Assembly (NCBI GenBank): GCA_037439425.1
Contig: JBBIWA010000011.1
Span: 43,173-107,172 of the forward strand
Source: JBBIWA01 sp037439425
GTDB taxonomy: Bacteria > Acidobacteriota > Blastocatellia > RBC074
Direction of reading: 5' to 3'
Length of the DNA stretch: 64,000 nt
Part shown: positions 52,596-59,711 of the stretch, in pieces
How positions within the stretch are numbered: position 1 is the first letter of the stretch
Layout: every line of letters starts with the position of its first letter
Position numbers and translations under genes: made by a program
Notes under the pieces: generated by a model
Told to the model about the DNA's origin: nothing
What the model saw: only the letters and a program-made list of their open reading frames with translations
Databases searched by the model: none

Positions 52596-53456
52596 ATGAT
52601 CAGAGACCAGAGTCATCCACGGGTTGCTTTCCAAGGGGAAATGGGCGCCTTCAGCACGGAAGCGGCTTACAAGCTCTTAGGCCGACAGATCGAGCTCCTC
52701 CCATGTGAGACTTTCGCGCGTATGTTTGCGGCGGTCGAAGATGGAGAAGCTGATTACTGTATTGCGCCGATTGAGAATTCTCTGTTCGGCTCGGTCTATC
52801 AGAACTACGACTTGCTTCTCAAACACAATCTGCGAATCACGGGAGAGACCAATCTTCGCATCGTACATAACCTGATTGCCCCGCCAGAGACCTCCCTGGC
52901 AGCGGTGCGTCGCGTTTATTCGCATCCGGTGGCACTAGGCCAATGCCAGCGCTTTCTGGCTGAGCATCCGGAGATGAAGCCAGTGGCAGCTTACGACACG
53001 GCTGGCAGCGTCAAGCTGCTGATGGAGACCCGCGAGGCTGGCGCTGCTGCGATTGCCAGCTCCCTGGCAGCTGAAGTCTACGGCGCGCGCGTGCTGGTGG
53101 CTGAGATTGAAGACGACCGGCAAAACTTCACCCGCTTTCTGTTGCTGGCGCACCAGGATCGGGTGGGCGAGCCGCCGCCTGAAGCTAATAAGACCTCGAT
53201 CGTCTTTGCGCTGGAAAATCGCACCGGTTCGCTTTACCGCGCGCTAGCGGTTTTCGCACTCCGGGACATTGATCTGACCAAGATCGAATCACGCCCGCTG
53301 ATTGGTCGCCCGTGGGAATACAGCTTTTATCTGGATCTGATCGGCCACACGGCTGAGATGCGCGTGCGCAATGCGCTGGCGCATCTGGCCGAGTTTGCCA
53401 CCAGCCTCAAAGTCCTGGGCTGTTACCGGCAAGCACCTAAAAGTGGTGACGAATGA
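52596..53456 (+). CDS. pheA: Prephenate dehydratase
   Basis: PheA converts prephenate to phenylpyruvate in phenylalanine synthesis. The 286-residue protein is the monofunctional form: catalytic domain (about 8-185) with VAFQGEMGAFSTEAAY, IAPIENSLFGSVYQNYDLLL, and the TRF motif in RQNFTRFLLLAH. The C-terminal ACT domain (about 205-280) has ALENRTGSLYRALAVFALRD and the ESRP motif in IESRPLIGRPWEYSFYLD, so feedback inhibition by Phe is likely. GAGAGGGGCC lies just before the ATG. It is followed by a DAHP synthase gene 42 bases later; a TGATGAG/CTCATCA hairpin lies in that gap. Confidence 0.95.
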   Translation: MIRDQSHPRVAFQGEMGAFSTEAAYKLLGRQIELLPCETFARMFAAVEDGEADYCIAPIENSLFGSVYQNYDLLLKHNLRITGETNLRIVHNLIAPPETSLAAVRRVYSHPVALGQCQRFLAEHPEMKPVAAYDTAGSVKLLMETREAGAAAIASSLAAEVYGARVLVAEIEDDRQNFTRFLLLAHQDRVGEPPPEANKTSIVFALENRTGSLYRALAVFALRDIDLTKIESRPLIGRPWEYSFYLDLIGHTAEMRVRNALAHLAEFATSLKVLGCYRQAPKSGDE

Positions 53457-53498
53457 TGAGCTGGTCAGGCCTCATCACTGACTAAGGAGCACTTCACT

Positions 53499-54518
53499 AT
53501 GATTATAGCAATGAAGGCAGGAGCCACTGAAGAACAAATCAACCACATCTGCGACCGCGTCCGGGAATTCGGCTATAACCCACACGTCATCAGGGGGGTC
53601 GAACGGACAGTCATCGCTGCAGTTGGGCCCGGCGATAAGAGAGAACACATCGAATCGCTGAGATCGGCTGACGGCGTGGACAATGCCTTTCCAATTTTGC
53701 AGCCGTTCAAGCTCGTCAGCCGCGAAGTCAAGCCTGAACGCTCGGTGATTCAGATCGGCGAAATCAAGATCGGCGATGGCGGTTTCGTGGTGATGGCTGG
53801 CCCGTGCTCGGTCGAGACGCGCGAACAATTGATGATCACTGCTGAAGCAGTCGCTGCCGCAGGCGCTCACTTCCTGCGCGGCGGAGCCTATAAGCCGCGC
53901 ACTTCACCCTATGACTTTCAAGGGCTGGAAGAAGCCGGGCTGAAGCTGCTAGCCGAGGCGCGCGAGCGCACCGGGTTGAAGGTGATCACGGAAGTGGTCA
54001 ACACGACGGACGTTGATCTGGTCGCCGAGTACGCCGATATTCTTCAGGTCGGGGCGCGCAATATGCAAAACTTCGCTCTGCTGAAACAACTGGGCAAGGT
54101 TGGCAAACCGGTCATGCTCAAACGCGGCCTTTCGGCGACTATCAAAGAGTTCTTGCTCTCGGCCGAGTATATCGTCTCGCATGGAAATCCGGATGTGCTG
54201 CTTTGCGAACGCGGGATCCGCACCTTCGAGACGGCCACACGCAATACGTTGGACCTGTCGGCCGTACCGCTGCTGAATGAATTGAGTCATCTCCCCGTGA
54301 TCGTAGACCCGAGCCACGGCACCGGCAAACGCAGCCTGGTTCCACCGATGGCCAAAGCAGCCGTGGCAGCCGGGGCTGACGGATTGATGACCGAGGTCCA
54401 TCCTTGCCCCGAAGAAGCTTGGTCGGATGGTCCACAGTCGCTCCGGCCAGAGGACTTCGCCCTGATGATGCGCCAGCTTCAACCCTACATCAAGCTGCGC
54501 CGTAGCGAAACGAACTAG
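53499..54518 (+). CDS. aroF: 3-deoxy-7-phosphoheptulonate synthase (DAHP synthase, type I-beta)
   Basis: The enzyme condenses phosphoenolpyruvate with erythrose 4-phosphate, the first step of the shikimate pathway. The 339-residue protein has an N-terminal ferredoxin-like regulatory domain (about 1-75, MIIAMKAGATEEQINHICDR) and a TIM barrel (about 90-335) with VVMAGPCSVETREQL, GGAYKPRTSPYDFQGL and DPSHGTGKRSLVPPMAKAA. AAGGAG precedes the ATG. Joined with pheA under the Phe-type attenuator, it would be raised when phenylalanine is scarce. The terminator at 54528-54557 ends the transcript. Confidence 0.95.
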   Translation: MIIAMKAGATEEQINHICDRVREFGYNPHVIRGVERTVIAAVGPGDKREHIESLRSADGVDNAFPILQPFKLVSREVKPERSVIQIGEIKIGDGGFVVMAGPCSVETREQLMITAEAVAAAGAHFLRGGAYKPRTSPYDFQGLEEAGLKLLAEARERTGLKVITEVVNTTDVDLVAEYADILQVGARNMQNFALLKQLGKVGKPVMLKRGLSATIKEFLLSAEYIVSHGNPDVLLCERGIRTFETATRNTLDLSAVPLLNELSHLPVIVDPSHGTGKRSLVPPMAKAAVAAGADGLMTEVHPCPEEAWSDGPQSLRPEDFALMMRQLQPYIKLRRSETN

Positions 54519-54527
54519 AGAGCGCGT

Positions 54528-54557
54528 GGGCAGGCGCGAAGCGCTTGCCCATTTTTT
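54528..54557 (+). terminator. Intrinsic terminator after aroF
   Basis: GGGCAGGCGC (54528-54537) pairs with GCGCTTGCCC (54541-54550) across GAA, with one G-T pair, followed after one A by TTTTTT. It lies 10 bases after the aroF stop and so ends the pheA-aroF unit. Confidence 0.85.
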
Positions 54558-54698
54558 ACGCAAGAACATTTGCGCTCAGCCCGGCCAGCGTGCCACAATA
54601 CAGCCTCCTTCACTGCCTCCCCCGAAACTGGATTTGTGAAGAAGCTAGAAGAGCAGTCTGGCTTTGGATCTACTTCCAGACCTAACAGGTGATTCTTC

Positions 54699-54956
54699 AT
54701 GAGGGTAAAGAAGACGGCGCTGATTGTCACTAACAACAAGAAGGAATTCTGGGTCACCCAAAAGCAGTTCTGGCAGATGGTTCGCGATGGAGTCGTCACC
54801 CAAACAGGTCACCACCCGCTGACGGGGCATTTCCGGGGGCGTGATGATCAGTTGCTCATCCTGATCAATCACACAGTGCTCAACAAAGCGACGCCAATTC
54901 ACACCAGTGAGGTGCTCTCCACGGCGCGACTGAAAAAACGCAAGAGAGCTTCCTGA
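54699..54956 (+). CDS. Small conserved-looking protein of unknown function
   Basis: The 85-residue protein reads MRVKKTALIVTNNKKEFWV, TQKQFWQMVRDGVVTQTGHH, PLTGHFRGRDDQLLILINHT and a basic tail. The stretch KEFWVTQKQFWQMVRDGVV is compact and looks like a structured small domain of alternating helix and strand. I recall similar short proteins in related genomes but cannot name a family. A promoter is not obvious, but it lies after a terminator so it must have its own. The low complexity of other nearby frames makes this one stand out. Confidence 0.5.
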   Translation: MRVKKTALIVTNNKKEFWVTQKQFWQMVRDGVVTQTGHHPLTGHFRGRDDQLLILINHTVLNKATPIHTSEVLSTARLKKRKRAS

Positions 54957-55172
54957 GCTGCCTCATCTGCCTATCACGCACAGTGGCTCGGTCTTGAGTC
55001 TGATCATTTCTTTGGGAACTTTTGGCACCCGCTTGCGTGTAGGTGAGTAGTGTGAGGAAGACCCACGCAGAGGTGAGGGATGTTCGGATACGGGGTGAGG
55101 AGAAGATTTCTCTTCGCAAGCATGCTCACCCTCGGGTCTTAGAAGTCGCATCAAACAAAGTGGCTATTCGCC

Positions 55173-55219
55173 ACGGTGAGAGCCTGGTAGCGAGTGAGGC
55201 GTTGCCAGGCTCTCACCGT
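55173..55219. repeat. Perfect 15-bp inverted repeat hairpin
   Basis: ACGGTGAGAGCCTGG (55173-55187) is the exact inverse of CCAGGCTCTCACCGT (55205-55219), with a 17-base spacer. GGTGAG/CTCACC cores also occur in the hairpin at 63778-63795. It sits in the middle of the 508-base gene-free stretch 54957-55464, in which I see no gene. The stretch also holds a GCTAGC pair at about 55342-55366 and the orphan terminator at 55413-55446. Confidence 0.6.
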
Positions 55220-55412
55220 TTCTGCTAACTCGAAGCCAAGGAAAGCCCAAGAAGGTAGCGGCCAGGGGACTGGAAAAGAGTCTGAATTGGCAGTTTAGAT
55301 CCCTTGCGCCAGGTGCTGCCGGCTACTGGCGCCGGGCTCGGTCGCTAGCGGTTCGAGGACGAGCTGCTAGCAATCCGACCCGCAGTTTCATCCATCCTCC
55401 TTCTACTACTCT

Positions 55413-55446
55413 ATGGCCGAAGGTGCGGCAAGCTCTTCGGCTTTTT
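55413..55446 (+). terminator. Plus-strand intrinsic terminator without an adjacent upstream gene
   Basis: GCCGAAG pairs with CTTCGGC over a GC-rich loop and is followed by TTTTTT on the plus strand. The neighbouring genes on the right (the MoaD-like gene and its operon) run on the minus strand, so it does not serve them. The nearest plus-strand gene ends at 54956. It may end a read-through transcript from there or an unrecognised small RNA between 54957 and 55413. Confidence 0.65.
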
Positions 55447-55464
55447 TCTTGTTGGCTCATCTCG

Positions 55465-55740
55465 CTAACCGCCAGCAATGGCAGGCACGATCGAAACCTC
55501 GGCCGTTTCACCCACGCGGGTCTCCAGCCGATTGAGAAAGCGAATGTCTTCGCCATCCACGTAGACATTGATGAAGCGACGCAGCTCACCACTCTCTTCG
55601 CAAAGGCGCGCGCGGATACCAGGGAAGCGCTCCTCCAGTTGATTGAAGATCTCACCAACGGTTGCTCCTTTCACCGTGACGGTCTCCACTCCATTGGTGA
55701 AGCGGCGCAGCGGGGTAGGGATAATAACAGTTTGTGCCAT
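55465..55740 (-). CDS. MoaD/ThiS-family sulfur carrier protein
   Basis: The 91-residue protein has the beta-grasp MoaD/ThiS/CysO fold pattern: VIIPTPLRRFTNGVETVTVK, FNQLEERFPGIRARLCEE, FINVYVDGEDIRFLNRLE and the C-terminal VSIVPAIAGG. The final Gly-Gly is the site of adenylation and thiocarboxylate formation. It is the third gene of the minus-strand operon SDR, threonine-synthase-like enzyme, sulfur carrier, behind two SAM-II-like riboswitches. AGGAGGAA precedes the start. An activating ThiF/MoeB-type enzyme and a protease are not in the window. Its substrate role, molybdopterin, thiamine or amino acid sulfur, is inferred from neighbours to be the last. Confidence 0.9.
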   Translation of the reverse strand: MAQTVIIPTPLRRFTNGVETVTVKGATVGEIFNQLEERFPGIRARLCEESGELRRFINVYVDGEDIRFLNRLETRVGETAEVSIVPAIAGG

Positions 55741-55827
55741 ACTATTTCCTCCTGAATTGTCAGGGTCGAACCTTTCCGTTTTAAGTTAATCAACAAACCC
55801 AAGTCGGGCGCGCATACCTGCGATGAG

Positions 55828-57069
55828 CTAGGCCACCGCCACCTTCGGCCTCTGCCCGATCAACTCCTCGAAGGCTGAGAGTCGCGGCTCGATGGATTTC
55901 AATTCTGCTAACGTCAGCACCTCTTGCGTCTTCAGCCCGTTGCCGGTGATCGCCACTACGATCAAATCACCAGCCGTCAATCGTCCTTGGGCAATCAACT
56001 TTCTGGTGACAGCCAGCGTCGTGCCACCAGCCGTCTCCGCAAAGATGCCTTCAGTCTCAGCCAGCAACTTGATGGCGTCGAGGATCTCTTCGTCCGTGAC
56101 ATCTTCAGCCCAGCCGCCCGTTTGGGTGATCACTCCGGTGGCAAAATACCCATCTGCCGGATTGCCGATGGCAAGCGACTTAGCGATAGTATTGGGCTTG
56201 ACAGGGCGAATGTCGCGCGTGCCAGCTTTGACGGCGGTTGAAATGGGATTGCAGCCCGCCGCCTGCGCGCCATAGAAGCGTGTCCTGGCCGCCGTGATCA
56301 GGCCCAACTGCTCAAGTTCTTTGAACCCTTTGTAGATTTTGGTGATCAGCGAGCCACCTGCCATCGGCACCACAACAGCGTCGGGCGCGCGCCAACCCAA
56401 TTGTTCAGCAATCTCGAAGCCGAAGGTCTTCGAGCCTTCAGCATAGAAGGGGCGCAGATTGACGTTGACAAAAGCCCAGGGGTAGCGGCCTGCTATCTCG
56501 CTGCAGAGGCGATTGACATCATCGTAGTTGCCTCGAACCGGGATCACCTTAGCGCCGAAGATCTGCGTGCCGATGATTTTGCTCTTTTCGAGATGGTCGG
56601 GGATAAGAATGTAGGCCGGAAAGCCTGCCGCCGCCGCATTAGCCGCTACCGCATTAGCGAGATTGCCGGTCGAAGCGCACCCCACCGCCTCAAAGCCGAA
56701 CTCGCGCGCCTTCGAGAGCGCTACGGCCACAACGCGATCTTTGAATGACAGCGTCGGATGTGAGACCGCGTCGTTTTTGAGGTACAGCTCGCGCACGCCC
56801 AAGACTTTGGCCAACGCCGTGGCGCGAACGAGCGGAGTGCCACCGGCCTGCAACCCCACGGTCGGTTCGCCCTCAAGCGGCAACAACTCGCGGTAGCGCC
56901 AGAGCGTCCAGGGGCGAGCAGCAAGGCTGTGGCGCGTCAACACCTTTTTAATTGCTTCGTAGTCGTAATCTACCTCTAACGGCCCGAAGCATTCTTCGCA
57001 AATAGCCAACGGTGCCACCGGATAAGGCGTCTGGCACTCTCGGCATTTCAGTCCTTTGACATAACTCAT
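55828..57069 (-). CDS. thrC: Threonine synthase-fold PLP enzyme
   Basis: The 413-residue protein has a short zinc-ribbon-like N-terminus with CRECQTPYPVAPLAICEECF (Cys at 14, 17, 29 and 32) and the PLP fold II core: the Schiff-base Lys in PTLSFKDRVVAVALSKAR (about residue 109), VGCASTGNLANAVAANAAAA, and a phosphate-binding glycine loop. It is the archaeal/actinobacterial type of threonine synthase, which converts O-phosphohomoserine to threonine. Its place between an SDR gene and a MoaD-type sulfur carrier under SAM-II-like riboswitches raises the possibility that it instead makes homocysteine from O-phosphohomoserine with carrier-bound sulfur (inference). Confidence 0.88.
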   Translation of the reverse strand: MSYVKGLKCRECQTPYPVAPLAICEECFGPLEVDYDYEAIKKVLTRHSLAARPWTLWRYRELLPLEGEPTVGLQAGGTPLVRATALAKVLGVRELYLKNDAVSHPTLSFKDRVVAVALSKAREFGFEAVGCASTGNLANAVAANAAAAGFPAYILIPDHLEKSKIIGTQIFGAKVIPVRGNYDDVNRLCSEIAGRYPWAFVNVNLRPFYAEGSKTFGFEIAEQLGWRAPDAVVVPMAGGSLITKIYKGFKELEQLGLITAARTRFYGAQAAGCNPISTAVKAGTRDIRPVKPNTIAKSLAIGNPADGYFATGVITQTGGWAEDVTDEEILDAIKLLAETEGIFAETAGGTTLAVTRKLIAQGRLTAGDLIVVAITGNGLKTQEVLTLAELKSIEPRLSAFEELIGQRPKVAVA

Positions 57070-57179
57070 TATTTCTCTCCCTTGATTGAGATTTCGGGCT
57101 TCAGACTCAGGCCAAGCCCCTCAATGAGTGATCAGTTGAGAAGGGGACTCACCCCTCACTCACTTTGTTTGGTCCACCA

Positions 57180-57950
57180 CTATCCACACAACACTGATCC
57201 GCCATTCACATTTAAAATCTCACCCGTAATGTGACGGGCCAGATCAGAAGCCAGGAAAAGAATCGGTCCCGCGATGTCTTCAGCCGTCGCGACGCGGCCT
57301 AACGGAATAGCCTCGATAATCCGTTTCAGTTGTGCCGTTTCGCCCCGCAAAGCTGGGGCTGACATATCGGTCTCTACCCATCCCGGCGCCACCGAATTGA
57401 CGCGCACATTGAAAGGCCCCAGTTCTACCGCCAGTGATTTAGTGAAGCTGATCAGCGCGCCCTTTGAGGCGGCATAATCCGCGTGTCCGGCTTCACCACG
57501 CTGTCCTGCAGTAGAGCTGATGGTGATGATGTTGCCCCAGCGCTGGCGCTTAAAGATGCGTGCAGCTTCGCGACACACGTGATAACAACCATCCAGGTTG
57601 ATTTGCATCGTTCGCTCCCACTGTGCTTGATCTAACTCGGTGAGATCACGCTCCGCAGTGGGCCAGATGCCAGCATTGGCCACCAGCACATCCAGGCGCT
57701 GGAATCGCTCCAGGGTTTGGTCAATCAGTGCGCGCGCTTCAACTGAGCGTGAAACATCGGCCTGCCACACCAGCGCAGCAGCGCCCGCTTGCTCAACGGC
57801 TTTAGCTGTCGCAAGCGCAGCCTCGCGATGGGTGTGATAATTGATCACCACTGCTGCGGCTCCGGCTTGAGCGAATTTGATTGCGGTCGCAGCCCCAATC
57901 CCACGTGAGGCGCCGGTAATCAAGATGACTTGGTTCTGAAAAGAGATCAT
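57180..57950 (-). CDS. SDR family oxidoreductase (3-oxoacyl-ACP reductase-like)
   Basis: The 256-residue protein is a classical short-chain dehydrogenase: cofactor loop TGASRGIGAATAIKFAQAGA, VANAGIWP, and the catalytic Ser-Tyr-Lys in TISSTAGQRGEAGHADYAAS followed by KGALISF. VNSVAPGWVETDM and GGSVLCG end it. NADPH preference is suggested by NYHTHREA after the second strand. It is the first gene after the two riboswitches in a three-gene operon and so is the primary target of their control. The substrate is not clear; homologs reduce ketoacyl thioesters or sugars. Confidence 0.88.
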   Translation of the reverse strand: MISFQNQVILITGASRGIGAATAIKFAQAGAAAVVINYHTHREAALATAKAVEQAGAAALVWQADVSRSVEARALIDQTLERFQRLDVLVANAGIWPTAERDLTELDQAQWERTMQINLDGCYHVCREAARIFKRQRWGNIITISSTAGQRGEAGHADYAASKGALISFTKSLAVELGPFNVRVNSVAPGWVETDMSAPALRGETAQLKRIIEAIPLGRVATAEDIAGPILFLASDLARHITGEILNVNGGSVLCG

Positions 57951-57974
57951 GCGGTTGCTTTACCCTGAGAAATG

Positions 57975-58007
57975 AAAAAGCCCTACGCTAAAGATAACGT
58001 AGGGCTT
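57975..58007 (-). terminator. Intrinsic terminator following SAM-II-like riboswitch copy 2
   Basis: On the minus strand AAGCCCTACG pairs with CGTAGGGCTT across a ten-base loop, 10 bp without mismatch, followed by further Ts. It lies between the second aptamer and the SDR start (57950), the position of an expression platform. Confidence 0.85.
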
Positions 58008-58014
58008 GGTGCCT

Positions 58015-58061
58015 AGCTCTTTAGCAGTTTTTTAAGTGGAGCAATTCGCCTAAATCGCCAC
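58015..58061 (-). promoter_or_regulatory. SAM-II-like riboswitch, copy 2 (proximal to the SDR gene)
   Basis: Reading the minus strand: P1 arm GTGG, GATTTA, GGCG, AATTGC, P1 arm CCAC, an A-rich TTAAAAAAC, GCTAAAG and AGCT. The order and the blocks GATTTA, ATTGC and GCTAAA match the SAM-II pseudoknot of metX leaders as I recall it. The tail AGCT can pair with the loop GGC through one wobble, keeping P2. It is followed at once by its own terminator (57975-58007). Confidence 0.8.
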
Positions 58062-58086
58062 TGTGAGTTGTCAATCACCTAAACTG

Positions 58087-58120
58087 AAAAAGCCCCGTGC
58101 CAAATAGCACGAGGCTTTTT
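58087..58120 (-). terminator. Intrinsic terminator following SAM-II-like riboswitch copy 1
   Basis: On the minus strand GCCTCGTGC pairs with GCACGGGGC (nine pairs, one G-T) across TATTTG, with AAAAA before and TTTTT after. The T-run on the minus strand makes it a terminator for leftward transcription from 58227. Confidence 0.88.
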
Positions 58121-58130
58121 ACGATCCTCA

Positions 58131-58180
58131 GGCTCTTTAGCACATTATTTACGTGGAGCAATTCGCCTTAAATCGCCACG
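58131..58180 (-). promoter_or_regulatory. SAM-II-like riboswitch, copy 1 (first transcribed)
   Basis: The minus strand reads CGTGG (P1), GATTTAAGGCG, AATTGC, CCACG (P1), TAAATAATGT, GCTAAAGAGCC. Against the SAM-II metX aptamer recalled from the literature, P1 keeps its pairing with different bases, and the loop GG-C pairs with the terminal GCC where the known RNA has CC with GG. That is compensatory change in P2. GATTTAA, ATTGC and GCTAAA are identical. The aptamer starts about ten bases after the predicted transcript start, the normal place. Confidence 0.85.
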
Positions 58181-58197
58181 ACAATTAATGAAGGCGC

Positions 58198-58227
58198 AAG
58201 ATACACTGCCGGCTGCGCTGCCGTCAA
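58198..58227 (-). promoter_or_regulatory. Promoter of the SAM-II-controlled operon
   Basis: On the minus strand TTGACG (58222-58227) and TATCTT (58198-58203) are 18 bases apart, five of six and four of six consensus matches. The start point would be near 58190, directly before the first aptamer. It lies about 95 bases after the stop of the cysteine desulfurase gene, so the operon can be transcribed apart from that gene. Confidence 0.6.
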
Positions 58228-58325
58228 GAGAAATTTGCCTCCGAGAGAAATTTTTCGACCCTTGCCACAGGGCGATTGGCGCGCAGCTTCGTCTAAGATC
58301 CTCTCAAGCGTTCGTTCGGTGCACC

Positions 58326-59600
58326 TCAGGCCACGAGCGAAGAAGCTCGAGCGATCTGCTGCACACTGGTGATCAACCGCTCTACCTCTTCCTCAGTACT
58401 ATAGCAGGCGCAACCAGCGCGCACCACTCCTTCGCGCGCTTGGCCTAGTCGTTCGATCACTGTTTGGGCGTAGAAATCTCCGTGAGAGAGAAACAGTCCT
58501 TGCCGGGCCAGCTCCCGGCTGACTTCTTCGGCTGGATGCCCATTGACCGTAAATGAAACTGTCGGCGTGCGCGCCTCTTCTGGTGGCGGGCCGTAGACTC
58601 TCACTCCTTCGATAGCTGCCAGCCCCTGCCAGAGCCGCTTCACCAATGCTGCTCCACGCGCGTGCAACTCGGCGAAGACCGATTGGAGTCGCAATCGGCG
58701 CGTCTCCCCGCTGCCCAACGAAGCCAGAAAGTCCACGGCTGCACCAGCGCCAGCGATGCCTTCGTGATTCTGCGTCCCGGTCTCAACCCGCTCCGGCGCT
58801 GTATCGGGAGCGGGAATGAGTTTAGGAAAGTCTACGGATGCAAGCAGATCATATTTGCCGTACAACACACCGACGTGCGGACCGTAAAATTTGTAAGCCG
58901 AGCAGGCGAGAAAATCGCAGTCCCATTGTCTCACATCAATCAGCGCGTGCGGGGCGTAATGGACAGCATCAACAAAGACCAGCGCGCCCACGGCGCGAGC
59001 TAACCGAACGGCCCGGGGAATATCATTGATTGTTCCGAGCGCGTTGGAAGCAGCTCCGAGAGCCAGCACTCTGGTCCTCGGGCTGACTAGCCGCGCCAGA
59101 TCTTCCCAATCAAGCTGCCCGGTCTCAGGGATCATCTTCGCCATTCGCACCGTCACGCCCCTTTCGCGCACGAGTGATTGCCACGGCGCGATATTGGCGT
59201 GATGATCCAGTTCGGTCACGACAATCTCATCACCAGGGCCGTAGCGGCGACCCAACGCTCTGGCCAGGTGAAAGGTGAGCGTGGTCATATTAGCGCCGAA
59301 GACCACCTCATCCGGCGATGAATTGAACAGGCAGGCGAGAGCCTGTCGAGCTGTGGCAATAGCCGCGTCGGTCTCTTCGCTGGTGGGATAAGCCCAGTGC
59401 GTGTTAGCGTTGTGATGGTAGAGGTAATCGCTGATGGCTTCGACCACTGCGCGCGGCACTTGGGTTCCGCCTGGACCATCAAAGTAGGCCACCGGAAAAC
59501 CGTTATGGTATCGTTCCAGCGCCGGGAAATGTGACCGTATCTCCGATGTTGAAGCAACCGGCCCAGCGCCGGAGAAGCTACCCCTTGTTGTCTCTAGCAT
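58326..59600 (-). CDS. Cysteine desulfurase-like class V PLP enzyme (SufS/CsdB type)
   Basis: The 424-residue protein is a class V aminotransferase-fold enzyme of the cysteine desulfurase/selenocysteine lyase group: VAYFDGPGGTQVPRAVVEAI, VVFGANMTTLTFHLARALG, VTELDHHANIAPWQ, VDAVHYAPHALIDV and the PLP Lys in CSAYKFYGPHVGVLYG (about residue 245). The substrate-Cys loop is near RAGCACYSTEEEVERL. The family member VC1184-like is close in outline. It is transcribed just before the SAM-II operon and could supply persulfide sulfur for the MoaD-like carrier (inference). Confidence 0.85.
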   Translation of the reverse strand: MLETTRGSFSGAGPVASTSEIRSHFPALERYHNGFPVAYFDGPGGTQVPRAVVEAISDYLYHHNANTHWAYPTSEETDAAIATARQALACLFNSSPDEVVFGANMTTLTFHLARALGRRYGPGDEIVVTELDHHANIAPWQSLVRERGVTVRMAKMIPETGQLDWEDLARLVSPRTRVLALGAASNALGTINDIPRAVRLARAVGALVFVDAVHYAPHALIDVRQWDCDFLACSAYKFYGPHVGVLYGKYDLLASVDFPKLIPAPDTAPERVETGTQNHEGIAGAGAAVDFLASLGSGETRRLRLQSVFAELHARGAALVKRLWQGLAAIEGVRVYGPPPEEARTPTVSFTVNGHPAEEVSRELARQGLFLSHGDFYAQTVIERLGQAREGVVRAGCACYSTEEEVERLITSVQQIARASSLVA

Positions 59601-59711
59601 GGTCTCAAATGATCCTCCATTAAATCTCCAGTTGTCTTCTTGGCTTCTTGCCCGCTTGGTGCTAAGTTAGCGCATGCTAGCAACCGAAATTTGATCGCCA
59701 GGAAACATCTC

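Noticed and set aside
55465..55740. The MoaD-like gene as part of molybdopterin synthesis
   Set aside because: No moaE, moaA or other mo genes lie nearby, and the SAM-II-like leader and ThrC partner favour amino acid sulfur metabolism; still not excluded.
58069..58074. A perfect TTGACA between the two riboswitches as a second promoter
   Set aside because: No -10-like box is found 16-19 bases downstream; only the aptamer sequence is there.
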